Assembly: GCA_045541735.1 (NCBI GenBank)
Contig: JAZQJQ010000005.1
Span: 1 to 50,511 of the forward strand
DNA length: 50,511 bases
DNA from: RUG12395 sp045541735
GTDB lineage: Bacteria > Bacillota > Clostridia > Oscillospirales > CAG-272
Direction of reading: 5' to 3'
Shown piece after piece: positions 14,086 to 21,789 of this stretch. How positions within the stretch are numbered: position 1 is the stretch's first letter; every line of letters begins with the position of its first letter. A program made the translations under genes and the position numbers. The notes under the pieces were generated by a model that was not told the origin of the DNA, searched no databases, and worked only from the letters and a program-made list of their open reading frames with translations.

Positions 14086-15693
14086 TTATGCCTTGCAGAA
14101 CTCAACTGCCGCATTTGCCGCACTTGCAGCATCTGCGGTATAGAGATCAGCGCCGATCTGCTTGCAGAAATCATCGCTTACCGGTGCGCCGCCGATCATA
14201 ATTTTTACCTTATCGCGGATACCTGCAGCCTCTGCCGCCTTTACTACCTCGTCCATAACGTGCATAGTAGTGGTAAGAAGCGCAGAGCAACAGATGACCT
14301 GACATTTCTCCTCTATCGCGGTCTTTACAAAGGTTTCAGCTGGAACGTCGGTACCCAGGTCTACGACCTCAAGTCCCTTGCCCTCCATCATCATCTTTAC
14401 AAGGTTCTTGCCGATATCGTGCAGATCGCCCTGCACGGTTCCGATGCATACCTTGCCCGTTGCCTGAACGCCGTTTGCGGCAAGGTGGGGCTTGAGTATC
14501 TGTGCGCCCATATTCATAGCTCTTGCGGCGACAAGCACTTCGGGCACGAATATCTCGTTATTGCGGAACTTTTCGCCGATGATATCCATACCGGAAAGAA
14601 GTCCCTCGTTAAGTATCTTCTCGGGGTCTGCCCCCTCTGCAAGCGCCTGCTCTACAAGCTGTGCAACTATTTTGCCTCTGCCCTGCTGAAGCTTTTCGGA
14701 AATCTCGCTGAGAACTACCATAATTCTTTCTCCATTTTCTTTGGCTGTTTTTTTATTTGATCTGTATTGATTCGGCGTTTTGCCGTATATGCTCTGAAAA
14801 TTCTTGTAAAACGAATTGATATCGCGCATTCCGCAGGCTTTTGCCACCTGCTCTACCGTCATATCGCTTTCCCTTAACAGCTTGCACGCGTGGTTAAGGC
14901 GCACGCTGCGCAGATATACGGAAAACGCTTCGCCCGTGAACTCTTTAAAAAGTCGGCTGAGGTGCGATTTGCTGATGTACAGCGCCTCGGCAACAGTTTC
15001 AAGCTTCAGCTCGCTGTTGGCAAAGTTCTCCATAACTATACGAACGGCTATCCCAATGTTATGCCATTCCTTTACAATACCGCTTTGACTGTGATCGGCT
15101 TCGCCTATATATCTGCCGAGAGCAATGAATGCGGTCTGCAGATAAGCGCGCACCGCGTGCTCCCAATTCTTCTTTTTCTCTGCAGTCTCCCGCGCTATCG
15201 AGAGGAAAAGCTCTGTAAGCTTCTCGTACGTTACCGCGTTTAACGTTGCGAAGGCTATAACGGATCCGCCGAAGATGCCGTAGCAGTAATTGACGCTCCC
15301 CATATCAAGCACCGGCTCCTCAAACCAATCGCGCACGTCGAAATACATACGGAAAAGTTTAAGTCTCTCCCCGGGTTCGTTGACGTAGCAATTATGCGGA
15401 ATATCCGGCGGAATAACGAAAATATCGCCTCTTTTGCAAGGTATAGTCTGACCAAAGACACGGCATTCTCCTGTTCCCGCAGTTACCAAGTCGACCTCAA
15501 GAACCTCGTTTACAGCAAGATGCTCGGCAGACAGGTCCGCCGGCGCCGCGTCCCCACAAATAACGGTTGAGCAGCTTATCAATGCGCCGTTAAGAAGTGC
15601 TGATCTGTTATTCCATTTGGGGCGCTTTGTATACGCAAGCAAATATCCCGCCTCCTCGCGCGCCGTTCCGGCGTTTATATCTTGATTATACAT
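14086..15693 (-). CDS. AraC-family regulator joined in frame to a complete corrinoid (B12-binding) carrier protein
   Basis: The N-terminal part (about residues 1-324) is a full AraC-type regulator. It has a cupin sensor (VNEVLEVDLVTAGTGECRVF ... GDIFVIPPDIPHNC) and a double helix-turn-helix (LETVAEALYISKSHLSRLF; MTVEQVAKACGMRDINSFYK), ending IYGKTPNQYR. About 15 residues later the frame runs without a stop into a corrinoid carrier of normal length (211 residues) beginning MVVLSEISEKLQQGRG. That part has the helical cap (LNEGLLSGMDIIGEKFRNNE) and the base-off B12 motif Asp-x-His-x-x-Gly in GDLHDIGKNLV. An internal ATG at 14721 has its own GGAG. Fusion, dual start, or loss of a stop codon are all possible. 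No clear ribosome site precedes the first ATG at 15693. Confidence 0.8.
   Translation of the reverse strand: MYNQDINAGTAREEAGYLLAYTKRPKWNNRSALLNGALISCSTVICGDAAPADLSAEHLAVNEVLEVDLVTAGTGECRVFGQTIPCKRGDIFVIPPDIPHNCYVNEPGERLKLFRMYFDVRDWFEEPVLDMGSVNYCYGIFGGSVIAFATLNAVTYEKLTELFLSIARETAEKKKNWEHAVRAYLQTAFIALGRYIGEADHSQSGIVKEWHNIGIAVRIVMENFANSELKLETVAEALYISKSHLSRLFKEFTGEAFSVYLRSVRLNHACKLLRESDMTVEQVAKACGMRDINSFYKNFQSIYGKTPNQYRSNKKTAKENGERIMVVLSEISEKLQQGRGKIVAQLVEQALAEGADPEKILNEGLLSGMDIIGEKFRNNEIFVPEVLVAARAMNMGAQILKPHLAANGVQATGKVCIGTVQGDLHDIGKNLVKMMMEGKGLEVVDLGTDVPAETFVKTAIEEKCQVICCSALLTTTMHVMDEVVKAAEAAGIRDKVKIMIGGAPVSDDFCKQIGADLYTADAASAANAAVEFCKA
14719..14733 (-). promoter_or_regulatory. Internal ribosome site and start for the corrinoid domain
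   Basis: Inside the AraC-corrinoid frame, GGAGAAAG (minus strand, 14733-14726) lies a normal distance before an in-frame ATG (14721-14719). Starting here gives exactly the usual length of a free corrinoid protein, so a separate carrier is likely made even if the fusion is also made. Confidence 0.65.
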
Positions 15694-15858
15694 CGGCAAG
15701 AGTTAAAAATAAATGGGTTTTTCTACTTTTCTTCGTGCCTGCCTGCAACAAAACCATATAAACAGTAAATGAAAAGGAATCAGCTTTTTAGAAGATGAAA
15801 AACACAGCAATCTATAGAACTCGCTGATTATTATGCTTTTGCTTTGTATATATGCCGA

Positions 15859-15887
15859 TTGCTTTTTCTTTTCAACTGTGATATAAT
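15859..15887 (+). promoter_or_regulatory. Promoter for the first MmcQ/YjbR gene
   Basis: TTGCTT (15859-15864) is followed after 17 bases by a perfect TATAAT (15882-15887), 38 bases before the chosen start. Confidence 0.6.
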
Positions 15888-15925
15888 TTGAAAAAAATTA
15901 ACGAATGCCGAAAGCGGGAACGGCT

Positions 15926-16294
15926 ATGAACAGACAAGAATTTCTCACCTATTGTCTTGATACATTCGGCACAGTGGCAGATCATCCGTTTGACGAAGAC
16001 TTCGAGACAGCGGTGCTGAGACATAAAGACAACCGCAAGTGGTATGCTCTGGTAATGAAGGTATCTCTGAGGAAATTTGGCTTTGACAGCGACGATTTTA
16101 TCGATGTTGTTAATATGAAGCTTCCAACTGAAATGTTCGGCTCCTTCGGCGCATCCGACGGCGTTTACCCCGCATATCATATGAACAAGCTGCATTGGAT
16201 CTCCGTCCTTCTTCCGTATGCGCAGGATGACATCGTTCAATTTCTTGCAGGTATAAGCTATGATGCCACAAAAACTCGTAAGAAGAAGCAATAA
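15926..16294 (+). CDS. MmcQ/YjbR-family protein, copy 1
   Basis: A small cytoplasmic protein of 122 residues. The family has a CyaY-like, DNA-binding type fold and no settled function. The start MNRQEFLTYCLDTFGT is preferred over an ATG 21 bases upstream because it matches the second copy at 28478-28858 from its first residue. Family signatures are VLRHKDNRKWYALVMKV, DVVNMKLPTEMFG and VYPAYHMNKLHWISVLL. The two copies look roughly 75-80% identical. It lies next to the left island boundary and ends before a strong terminator. Confidence 0.82.
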   Translation: MNRQEFLTYCLDTFGTVADHPFDEDFETAVLRHKDNRKWYALVMKVSLRKFGFDSDDFIDVVNMKLPTEMFGSFGASDGVYPAYHMNKLHWISVLLPYAQDDIVQFLAGISYDATKTRKKKQ

Positions 16295-16392
16295 AGGTTT
16301 CACAAAAGCATTTACACCGCAACAAAAACTGCGCACTTGGATGCGTGTAAAGCTTTTATCGCCGAATAAGACATTGAAAAGTCAAATAAAGC

Positions 16393-16430
16393 AAAACCGG
16401 GGTTCGGCAGATGCCGAACCCCGGTTTTTG
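16393..16430 (+). terminator. Terminator of the MmcQ/YjbR gene
   Basis: A perfect 16-bp GC-rich stem (AAAACCGGGGTTCGGC, 16393-16408, with 16413-16428) has loop AGAT and a following T-run. With A-runs on the other side it also works in reverse. Confidence 0.85.
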
Positions 16431-16480
16431 GGTAATTTTGCGGTAAATTGACCGTATTTGAAAAGCGAGAGACGAAAAAC

Positions 16481-16521
16481 CTTGATATATCAAGGTTTTT
16501 CGAGTGTTCTATCAGTCGATG
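16481..16521. repeat. Left copy of island-end repeat (candidate attL)
   Basis: The sequence starts CTTGATATATCAAGGTTTTT and ends AGTCGATG. A copy with about 35 of 41 positions alike ends the window at 50472-50511 in the same orientation. The first 20 bases are identical. On the outer side both copies are followed by TTTACC-type runs (complement strand). The pair brackets the genes with mobile character and lies near the integrase on the right, so these are the best candidates for attachment-related ends. The mismatches leave room for an independent dispersed repeat. Confidence 0.5.
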
Positions 16522-16627
16522 GTCTTCATCGTGGGGAAATGATTCCACCCCGATGCATCCAAATTTATGATCCCAAAAAACCTGCGGTTGCAAGATTTTT
16601 TCCAAGCCGAACGTTTCATCACGTTTT

Positions 16628-16678
16628 GTTTTACCCCGTCCTTCTCGATCTTTTTGGGGTAAAACTTGGGGTAAAACA
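16628..16678. repeat. GTTTTACCCC / GGGGTAAAAC repeats at the left end
   Basis: One inverted copy (GTTTTACCCC, 16628-16637) and two direct copies (GGGGTAAAAC, at 16656 and 16668) lie within 51 bases, just inside the left candidate end. The same motif is doubled at 50418-50437 by the right end. Short iterated motifs at both ends fit integrase arm-binding sites. The rest of 16295-16690 holds no gene. Confidence 0.45.
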
Positions 16679-16690
16679 GCTTGACGACTC

Positions 16691-17572
16691 TTAAGTGTTT
16701 AATAAAAGCTCATACGCATGATCAAGTATCTTTTCTTTGCGTTCTGAGATCATTGTTTTGTAAAACAGCTTTTGCAGATCGCTCAGACAAGAAATATCGT
16801 CTATCATGCTGCAGATCTCATAAAGATCAACTTTCGGAACAATGCGGCGAAGCGCAGCGTTACAATCTTCGTTTTGCAAAGACGCTATATAGTCGTAATA
16901 CTTGATACGTTTTCCATTTATCTGAATTGCTGACGTCGGGTTTTCGTAAATTCTGTAATTCAGTTCAGCTTTGTTTGAGAGGACGGCCTTCATTATCTCT
17001 TCATCTGCCTGCGGGTACATAGAGCTTCCGCAATCAAATACCGGAGCCAGAACCTGTGTATCGGTTTCCTCATCGTATAAGAAGCCCCAGTTTCCGTTAT
17101 GCCTATCCCAGTTTCCTATGAGTGCATCGACGATAAACATATCCCAAAACCGTTCCATCAAAATAACCGTATCTATTGATTTCTGATCCTCAATTGCAGA
17201 AATCACATCCGAAAGCTCGGTTCCGTATCCACCTCGCGGAGAGGTTATAACTTGGTTCTTAAGTGAGGCGAAATCTTGAAGTTGTTTTCCGGGGTAAGTG
17301 AAATCTTTGCATGCAACGACGATCTTCTCTTTTCCGTTAACATAGTATGTTCCGAGCAAGGTCTTCTGCACGGGGATACCCACAAGCTCAAAAACATGAC
17401 ATCCGATGTATTCACAAACACAACTGTTTGCATAACTCATTTCTTTATTTCTCGTTGCCGCAGGAGGAAATTTGAGCATGTATATCTCATCGTTGTAAAC
17501 GACAGATATCTTGTTGCCGTTTGCTCCCGCATATCCTTTTTTCCTCTTTGGTAACGATGTGAAATCTATCAC
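16691..17572 (-). CDS. HipA-like Ser/Thr kinase-fold protein (short, CtkA-like)
   Basis: Probably the toxin kinase of a HipBA-like pair. The catalytic loop NWDRHNGNWGFL (DRHxxN) and metal-binding FDCGSSM match HipA folds. The N-terminal KISVVYNDEIYMLKFPP carries the expected ATP-binding lysine. At 293 residues it lacks the N-terminal subdomain of classical HipA. The start is GTG with AAGGAG upstream, 5 bases after the regulator gene. The antitoxin-type partner is encoded first, as in hipBA operons. Targets are unknown. Confidence 0.75.
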   Translation of the reverse strand: MIDFTSLPKRKKGYAGANGNKISVVYNDEIYMLKFPPAATRNKEMSYANSCVCEYIGCHVFELVGIPVQKTLLGTYYVNGKEKIVVACKDFTYPGKQLQDFASLKNQVITSPRGGYGTELSDVISAIEDQKSIDTVILMERFWDMFIVDALIGNWDRHNGNWGFLYDEETDTQVLAPVFDCGSSMYPQADEEIMKAVLSNKAELNYRIYENPTSAIQINGKRIKYYDYIASLQNEDCNAALRRIVPKVDLYEICSMIDDISCLSDLQKLFYKTMISERKEKILDHAYELLLNT

Positions 17573-17577
17573 TCAAC

Positions 17578-18033
17578 TCATCTCCTTTCAATACGCAAAT
17601 ACTTTTCGCGCAAATACCAGGCCTGATCTTCGTTTACAAGACCGCTCACCTCGGCAGTATTTATGTCGCTCTGCAATTCGCAATAGTCGCAATCCCAGCG
17701 CAAATATTTTTCGCCGCGATCTATTAACTCCCAAGCGGCTTTCATTCTGTCTATGGACTCCTTCAGATATGAAGGGAGATCACATTCAAGATACGATCTG
17801 TCCATTGGAAGACCTGTTTTATCGTTGTAATTATTCGGAGTGTCAAGCATCATCAGATCCTCCATCGTGCAGCCGAGAGCACGGGCGATCTGATATACGG
17901 TTCTCGCAGAGCAACGGTCAAGGGAGCTCTTGCCGGAGCAAATATCAATAACAGTAGTCTTAGGCACTCCGCTGATCTTGGAAAGGTGGTATTTGGTTAT
18001 GTTTTTTTGGTCAAGCATCGTTTGTAAATACAC
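17578..18033 (-). CDS. XRE/Cro-type regulator, HipB-like partner
   Basis: A DNA-binding protein of 151 residues. Residues 1-65 form a helix-turn-helix: LDQKNITKYHLSKISGVPKTTVIDICSGKS, then RTVYQIARALGCTMEDLMML. The C-terminal half (ESIDRMKAAWELIDRGEKYLRW...) is helical and may bind the kinase. The start is GTG at 18033 with GGAGGGG upstream. A strong promoter with an inverted repeat between its -10 and -35 lies just upstream, as expected for autorepression. Confidence 0.78.
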   Translation of the reverse strand: MYLQTMLDQKNITKYHLSKISGVPKTTVIDICSGKSSLDRCSARTVYQIARALGCTMEDLMMLDTPNNYNDKTGLPMDRSYLECDLPSYLKESIDRMKAAWELIDRGEKYLRWDCDYCELQSDINTAEVSGLVNEDQAWYLREKYLRIERR

Positions 18034-18065
18034 CGTCTTCCCCTCCGTTCATCTTAACTATTAAA

Positions 18066-18095
18066 ATTATATCGGCAAACCGACCTATTTGTCAA
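18066..18095 (-). promoter_or_regulatory. Promoter and built-in operator of the HipBA-like pair
   Basis: On the minus strand, a consensus TTGACA (18095-18090) and TATAAT (18071-18066) are 18 bases apart. Inside the spacer the palindrome TCGG-CAAA-CCGA (18072-18083) is placed so that a bound dimer would block the polymerase. It is the likely site for the XRE protein. Confidence 0.75.
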
Positions 18096-18159
18096 TAGTA
18101 TGTGATAAAACTAATAGATCAATTTTTGTAAGATTAAATTTCTTTCATAATTATTGTAG

Positions 18160-18200
18160 AACGCATACAAATTCGGAGACGGATGCGTTTTATTATTTTT
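18160..18200 (+). promoter_or_regulatory. Leader hairpin with U-rich tail before the ArdA-like gene
   Basis: AACGCAT (18160-18166) pairs with ATGCGTT (18183-18189) and is followed by TTATTATTTTTT, just before the GGAGG of the next gene. It may be an attenuator or the end of a small transcript. Confidence 0.4.
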
Positions 18201-18218
18201 TAATGGAGGATTTTTAAA

Positions 18219-18824
18219 ATGAATGGATTAGAAGTAATTATAGCTAAAGAAGGCGAGAGCGAGGGACGATATTTTCAATTTCCGACCACGCGCAAGGAAA
18301 TTTGGGATGTTCTGTGCAAAAACGGTATTGAGAAAAATAAATGGCATTTGGCGGCTGTGAAAACAGGGGCAAATCCCTTTGGCGAAGCTGTGTTAGCATC
18401 ACGTAGCCTTGATGAACTAAACTACATGGGCTACCTAATGGATGAGCTTACCGCCGAAGAATACGATTTTTTCTTTGATCTGTGCAACGCGGGCTTTGCG
18501 GAGGGCAATTCCCTTTCCGATTACATCAACGTCGCAGCCAATGCCAAGAACGCCTTTGTTATGCCGGAGGTATCCAACGCTTTTGAGTTGGGCGTTTTTT
18601 TAGTTAACGAATACTTTACTCGCCATGACTGCAACACCCCTGAGACCTGGGCAGGTGTTGACGATGATGAGATCGAAGAAGTAGGCCTGAACTATATCGA
18701 AGAGCACGGCGGCAGATTTTATAACAACAACTTCTACGGCAGATCAAAGGAGTGGACCAAGATCTACTCCGGAAATATCGCAGATATTCCCGATGAGCTT
18801 TTGATTGAAACATTACGCATCTGA
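18219..18824 (+). CDS. ArdA-like antirestriction protein (tentative)
   Basis: A 201-residue, strongly acidic protein. The spacing of LDELNYMGYLMDELTAEEYDFF, a central helix, then GLNYIEEHGGRFYNNNFYGR and KIYSG near the end resembles the ArdA DNA-mimic family common in Tn916-like elements (pattern ELNYL...L ... YIEE.G...YGR). True ArdA proteins inhibit type I restriction enzymes by mimicking DNA. GGAGG precedes the ATG. It is the only plus-strand gene in this part of the island and is followed by a convergent terminator. Assignment is by general pattern only. Confidence 0.5.
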   Translation: MNGLEVIIAKEGESEGRYFQFPTTRKEIWDVLCKNGIEKNKWHLAAVKTGANPFGEAVLASRSLDELNYMGYLMDELTAEEYDFFFDLCNAGFAEGNSLSDYINVAANAKNAFVMPEVSNAFELGVFLVNEYFTRHDCNTPETWAGVDDDEIEEVGLNYIEEHGGRFYNNNFYGRSKEWTKIYSGNIADIPDELLIETLRI

Positions 18825-18831
18825 AGAAAAC

Positions 18832-18864
18832 CGGTATTGCCCATTCAAGCAATACCGATTTTTT
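18832..18864. terminator. Convergent terminator between ArdA-like and HipA-like genes
   Basis: The stem CGGTATTG/CAATACCG (18832-18839 with 18850-18857) is followed by ATTTTTTATT on the plus strand, with AAAA on the other side. Confidence 0.8.
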
Positions 18865-19900
18865 ATTCTATTAAATTGTACCGCGCCAATACCAGTTCAA
18901 CCACAGCTTTGGTTTTAACTCGCATTCCTATCTTTTCGATGGTCTTACATACTGCATTCTCGGTAATTACGGGGATACATTTTTTATATTCGGGATAGAC
19001 GTCGAGCAAATCGTTAAACAGGCGGATAAGCAGATCGTTTGCATTTGGCTTTGCGGGGTATCCACGCGAGATCAGCGCCATGTTGTTATCGTAGTTCGGC
19101 GCAAGCCCGATAAGCTTTCCGGTGGTTGTGTCGCGCAGTAAACCGAAATTGTTTGTATGGCGGTCCGGATTTGCACAGACGGTATCCATAAATATCAGTT
19201 TAATATAATCCTCAATTGCCTTGGGACACAACACTTTAAGCGCCTCGACCACATCCGCGTAGTCCTCGTTGTCGCCCATAAAGGTAGAAGCGGGCTCAAA
19301 ATTTACAGATGCACCATCTGTAAAATCAAGCGTCTTAACACACTTATCGCCCCGCTCATAACGCGCCATATTCATTCCAAGGACAACACCAAGCTCACAA
19401 ACAAACAACTCGGAAAAAGTCTCTTCGTGGTTTGCACGCTTATATATCCACCACTTGCCATCACGCAGCTTCCAGCATTTTTCAAAGCTTCCCACGTTTG
19501 TAAGCTCGGGAGTTTTTGAGCGTTTACTGTTTGCGGCACGATTAAAACTGTTGTACGTTCCGCGAAGGGCAAGGTTAGAGAAATAATCGTCTGTAAACTT
19601 AACGTCGGCATAAGTCAAGGAACTGCCGATGGGACGTACCCAATAATTGTCCGTTATCGTAGCACCGTTCACATGAATTACCGTTGAAATATCATCCTTT
19701 TCCGCAAGACGGAGTGCTTTTTTAAGAAGGCGGGAGTTTGCGCGGTACGTGTCGATAGCGCGGGTCTCAAGCCACAGATCCGCATTCTGCGTATTTTTGA
19801 GATATAACGGAAGCAGAGCTTCGTTCTTAACGGTCAGCTGTCCGTTATTCCAAACAGCAACCAAAGTGTTTCCGCTAAAGATCTCATAATTTCTTTCCAA
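18863..19900 (-). CDS. HipA-like kinase-fold protein, second type
   Basis: A 345-residue protein with the HipA-type active site: NPDRHTNNFGLL (catalytic Asp and Asn) and NYDNNMAL (metal-binding Asp). An N-terminal part of about 110 residues (LWLETRAIDTYRANSRLLKKAL...) is typical of phage and clostridial HipA-domain proteins. It shows little likeness to the shorter kinase at 16691-17572, so it is not a duplicate. No HipB-like gene is adjacent, and it has its own promoter. The role is inferred: toxin or phage-sensing kinase. Confidence 0.72.
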   Translation of the reverse strand: MERNYEIFSGNTLVAVWNNGQLTVKNEALLPLYLKNTQNADLWLETRAIDTYRANSRLLKKALRLAEKDDISTVIHVNGATITDNYWVRPIGSSLTYADVKFTDDYFSNLALRGTYNSFNRAANSKRSKTPELTNVGSFEKCWKLRDGKWWIYKRANHEETFSELFVCELGVVLGMNMARYERGDKCVKTLDFTDGASVNFEPASTFMGDNEDYADVVEALKVLCPKAIEDYIKLIFMDTVCANPDRHTNNFGLLRDTTTGKLIGLAPNYDNNMALISRGYPAKPNANDLLIRLFNDLLDVYPEYKKCIPVITENAVCKTIEKIGMRVKTKAVVELVLARYNLIE

Positions 19901-19937
19901 AGCCCTCGCCTCCTTTTTAATAAAAGCTATTTTTATT

Positions 19938-19966
19938 AATCTAACACAATTCGCGTTTTAAGTCAA
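19938..19966 (-). promoter_or_regulatory. Promoter of the second HipA-like gene
   Basis: Minus strand TTGACT (19966-19961), a 17-base spacer, then TAGATT (19943-19938), about 40 bases from the start codon. Confidence 0.5.
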
Positions 19967-19971
19967 CATAT

Positions 19972-20001
19972 AAAAAAATCGCTATTCAAAAACGATTTTT
20001 T
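19972..20001. terminator. Short hairpin in the 19.9-20.2 kb gap
   Basis: AAAAAATCG pairs with CGATTTTTT around a 10-base loop, giving a terminator-like hairpin in both directions. Between it and 20095 no gene or other signal was seen. Confidence 0.45.
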
Positions 20002-20095
20002 CACCTTTCATACTCTTGGCACACGCAAAGGACCTCAGCAAGCTGAAGAACAATTAATTCCCTTTTCAAATTATCCTTCATTTGTTTACTTTTAT

Positions 20096-20151
20096 AAACT
20101 TAACACCCCCGAGAGAGCGACAAATCCAAGCTCCTCGGGGGTGTTAAGTTT
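20096..20151 (-). terminator. Long stem after the surface-protein operon
   Basis: A perfect 18-bp stem (AAACTTAACACCCCCGAG, 20096-20113, with 20134-20151) has a 20-base loop and lies 50 bases after the last gene of the operon. The T-tract is weak, so it may also act as a stability element. Confidence 0.6.
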
Positions 20152-20200
20152 CTGCATGCTTTACCAAATCGTTTGCAGTTATTAATTTACAGCTCAGTTC

Positions 20201-21772
20201 CTATTTTACAAGCTCATAATTATATTTTTTAGTATCGAGCTGTCCTCTCGCATCATCAATTGAACTATCTTCCCAAATATCCTCCTCGCACTTAGCAATA
20301 ACGATTGAACCATCAGGTTTTATAATAATGTCATAGATCCGATCGATCATATATCCCGGGAAATAACCCTTTTTGTAAAAAATAGCAGTTATAAAAGCAG
20401 TACTTGCATTTTGGCATTCAACACCCGGCTTAAATGTGGTGAAGTACAGTTCGTCAATGCCATCTGTGCTTCTTCTTTTATAAACCTCATTTTTGATAGC
20501 CTCGATCACTTCGGTAGTAAGCTGATCTTTGGATTTTAAATACTCACCCAAATCCGGAACAGTTATTTGAGTTTCGAGAGTTGGTATGATATATCCGAGC
20601 TCCTCTAAGGCTTCCAATGCTTTTTCGAACACTGAACTGCTGTTAGAAACGGTAACCGTCAAAACGTCTCCTTTGGATAGTCCGGAGCCTTCAACTTCAA
20701 ATACTATCGCACCCAACTTGGCATTTCCTTTTATAACATCAAGAACGTTATAGCGACCGCTTTTCACAAAATATATATCGTCCACAACATTTCTCGAGTA
20801 ATCATTCGGTATCTCCCAGTTATAATAACCGGTACTACCTGTTCCATTCGCTCCAGAAAACGTAACATACTGCTCAATTCCTCCAAAAACATCAATAACG
20901 TTTTTGGGTTCTTCAAGCCCGGAAACCGTATAAGTGTAGGCTCCGCCTTTAAAGTCAAGCAGTAGCCCTGCTTCGAAATCCGCAAGAAAAACACCGTTTT
21001 CGGTAAACACAGAGTCGAGAACAATATTGACCTTTATGCTGTCACCGTTTTTCAGATTTATGTAGGCTTTATCGAATTTTGCAACAAACCAATTTGAGCA
21101 TGGTTGAGCAAGGACTTTTTTTGCATCGCTGCTTTTAAGCATTTCGGAAAAGTTTTCTTTGACCTCGTCGATAAGAAGGCTACTGAAGTAATTGTAATCC
21201 ACCTCTACGGAGGGAGAGGCGTAACCATCATATTTGCCGAAATCAACTTTCAAAAGCTTATCCAAATCAACTTTGACGGTGGCTAAATCCTCAAGCCCAT
21301 CAACCTTGAATTCGACCTCGGTTTTTGAAAGTTTAAAGCCCAGTTTTTTTGCTACATCATTTACCGATGCATCTGTTAGCTCCACAAAAAAGTCATTGAC
21401 GGTCATAATGACCTTCACCTTATCACCGTTACGGAGAGCAGAATAATCTTCCGCGAAATCAAATCTAAAAACATCAGTAAACTCCGGAAGGCTTTCGGGA
21501 TCGCTCTCATACATATCCACAATGCCGTCAACAATTTCCTCATATTCCTCATCATCGGTCATAAGGCTTTTTATAAAGTCCAAGGTCTTTTTATCATCCA
21601 TAAATGAGTTCAAAGAGTCCTCGTCAATTTTAAGTTCAGGGCTCGCATATCCGTTGTATGTAGGAGAAAAGTCTACACTTATGTAGTCTTCAACTTTTAC
21701 GGTATTTGTGCCGCAGCCGACAAAAGCGAATACTATCAGAATACAAAACATTAAAATATATGTTTTTTTCAT
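20201..21772 (-). CDS. Surface lipoprotein with three related modules
   Basis: An exported lipoprotein of about 523 residues with lipobox FVGC. The ATG at 21772 is preferred because GAGG lies 9 bases before it. The mature part has related modules. Two open with DFS-type strands and share the pattern YNGYASPELKID / YDGYASPSVEVD; each then has an LRNGDKVKV / LKNGDSIKV strand. A third more distant unit runs from about residue 275 (VTFSGANGTGSTGYYNWEIP) to GLSKGDVLTV. Each unit looks like a beta-rich domain. The C-terminus (about residues 410-523) is different. No enzyme motif was found. It is the last gene of a four-gene operon of exported proteins. Confidence 0.65.
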   Translation of the reverse strand: MKKTYILMFCILIVFAFVGCGTNTVKVEDYISVDFSPTYNGYASPELKIDEDSLNSFMDDKKTLDFIKSLMTDDEEYEEIVDGIVDMYESDPESLPEFTDVFRFDFAEDYSALRNGDKVKVIMTVNDFFVELTDASVNDVAKKLGFKLSKTEVEFKVDGLEDLATVKVDLDKLLKVDFGKYDGYASPSVEVDYNYFSSLLIDEVKENFSEMLKSSDAKKVLAQPCSNWFVAKFDKAYINLKNGDSIKVNIVLDSVFTENGVFLADFEAGLLLDFKGGAYTYTVSGLEEPKNVIDVFGGIEQYVTFSGANGTGSTGYYNWEIPNDYSRNVVDDIYFVKSGRYNVLDVIKGNAKLGAIVFEVEGSGLSKGDVLTVTVSNSSSVFEKALEALEELGYIIPTLETQITVPDLGEYLKSKDQLTTEVIEAIKNEVYKRRSTDGIDELYFTTFKPGVECQNASTAFITAIFYKKGYFPGYMIDRIYDIIIKPDGSIVIAKCEEDIWEDSSIDDARGQLDTKKYNYELVK

Positions 21773-21789
21773 TTTCATACACCTCGACT

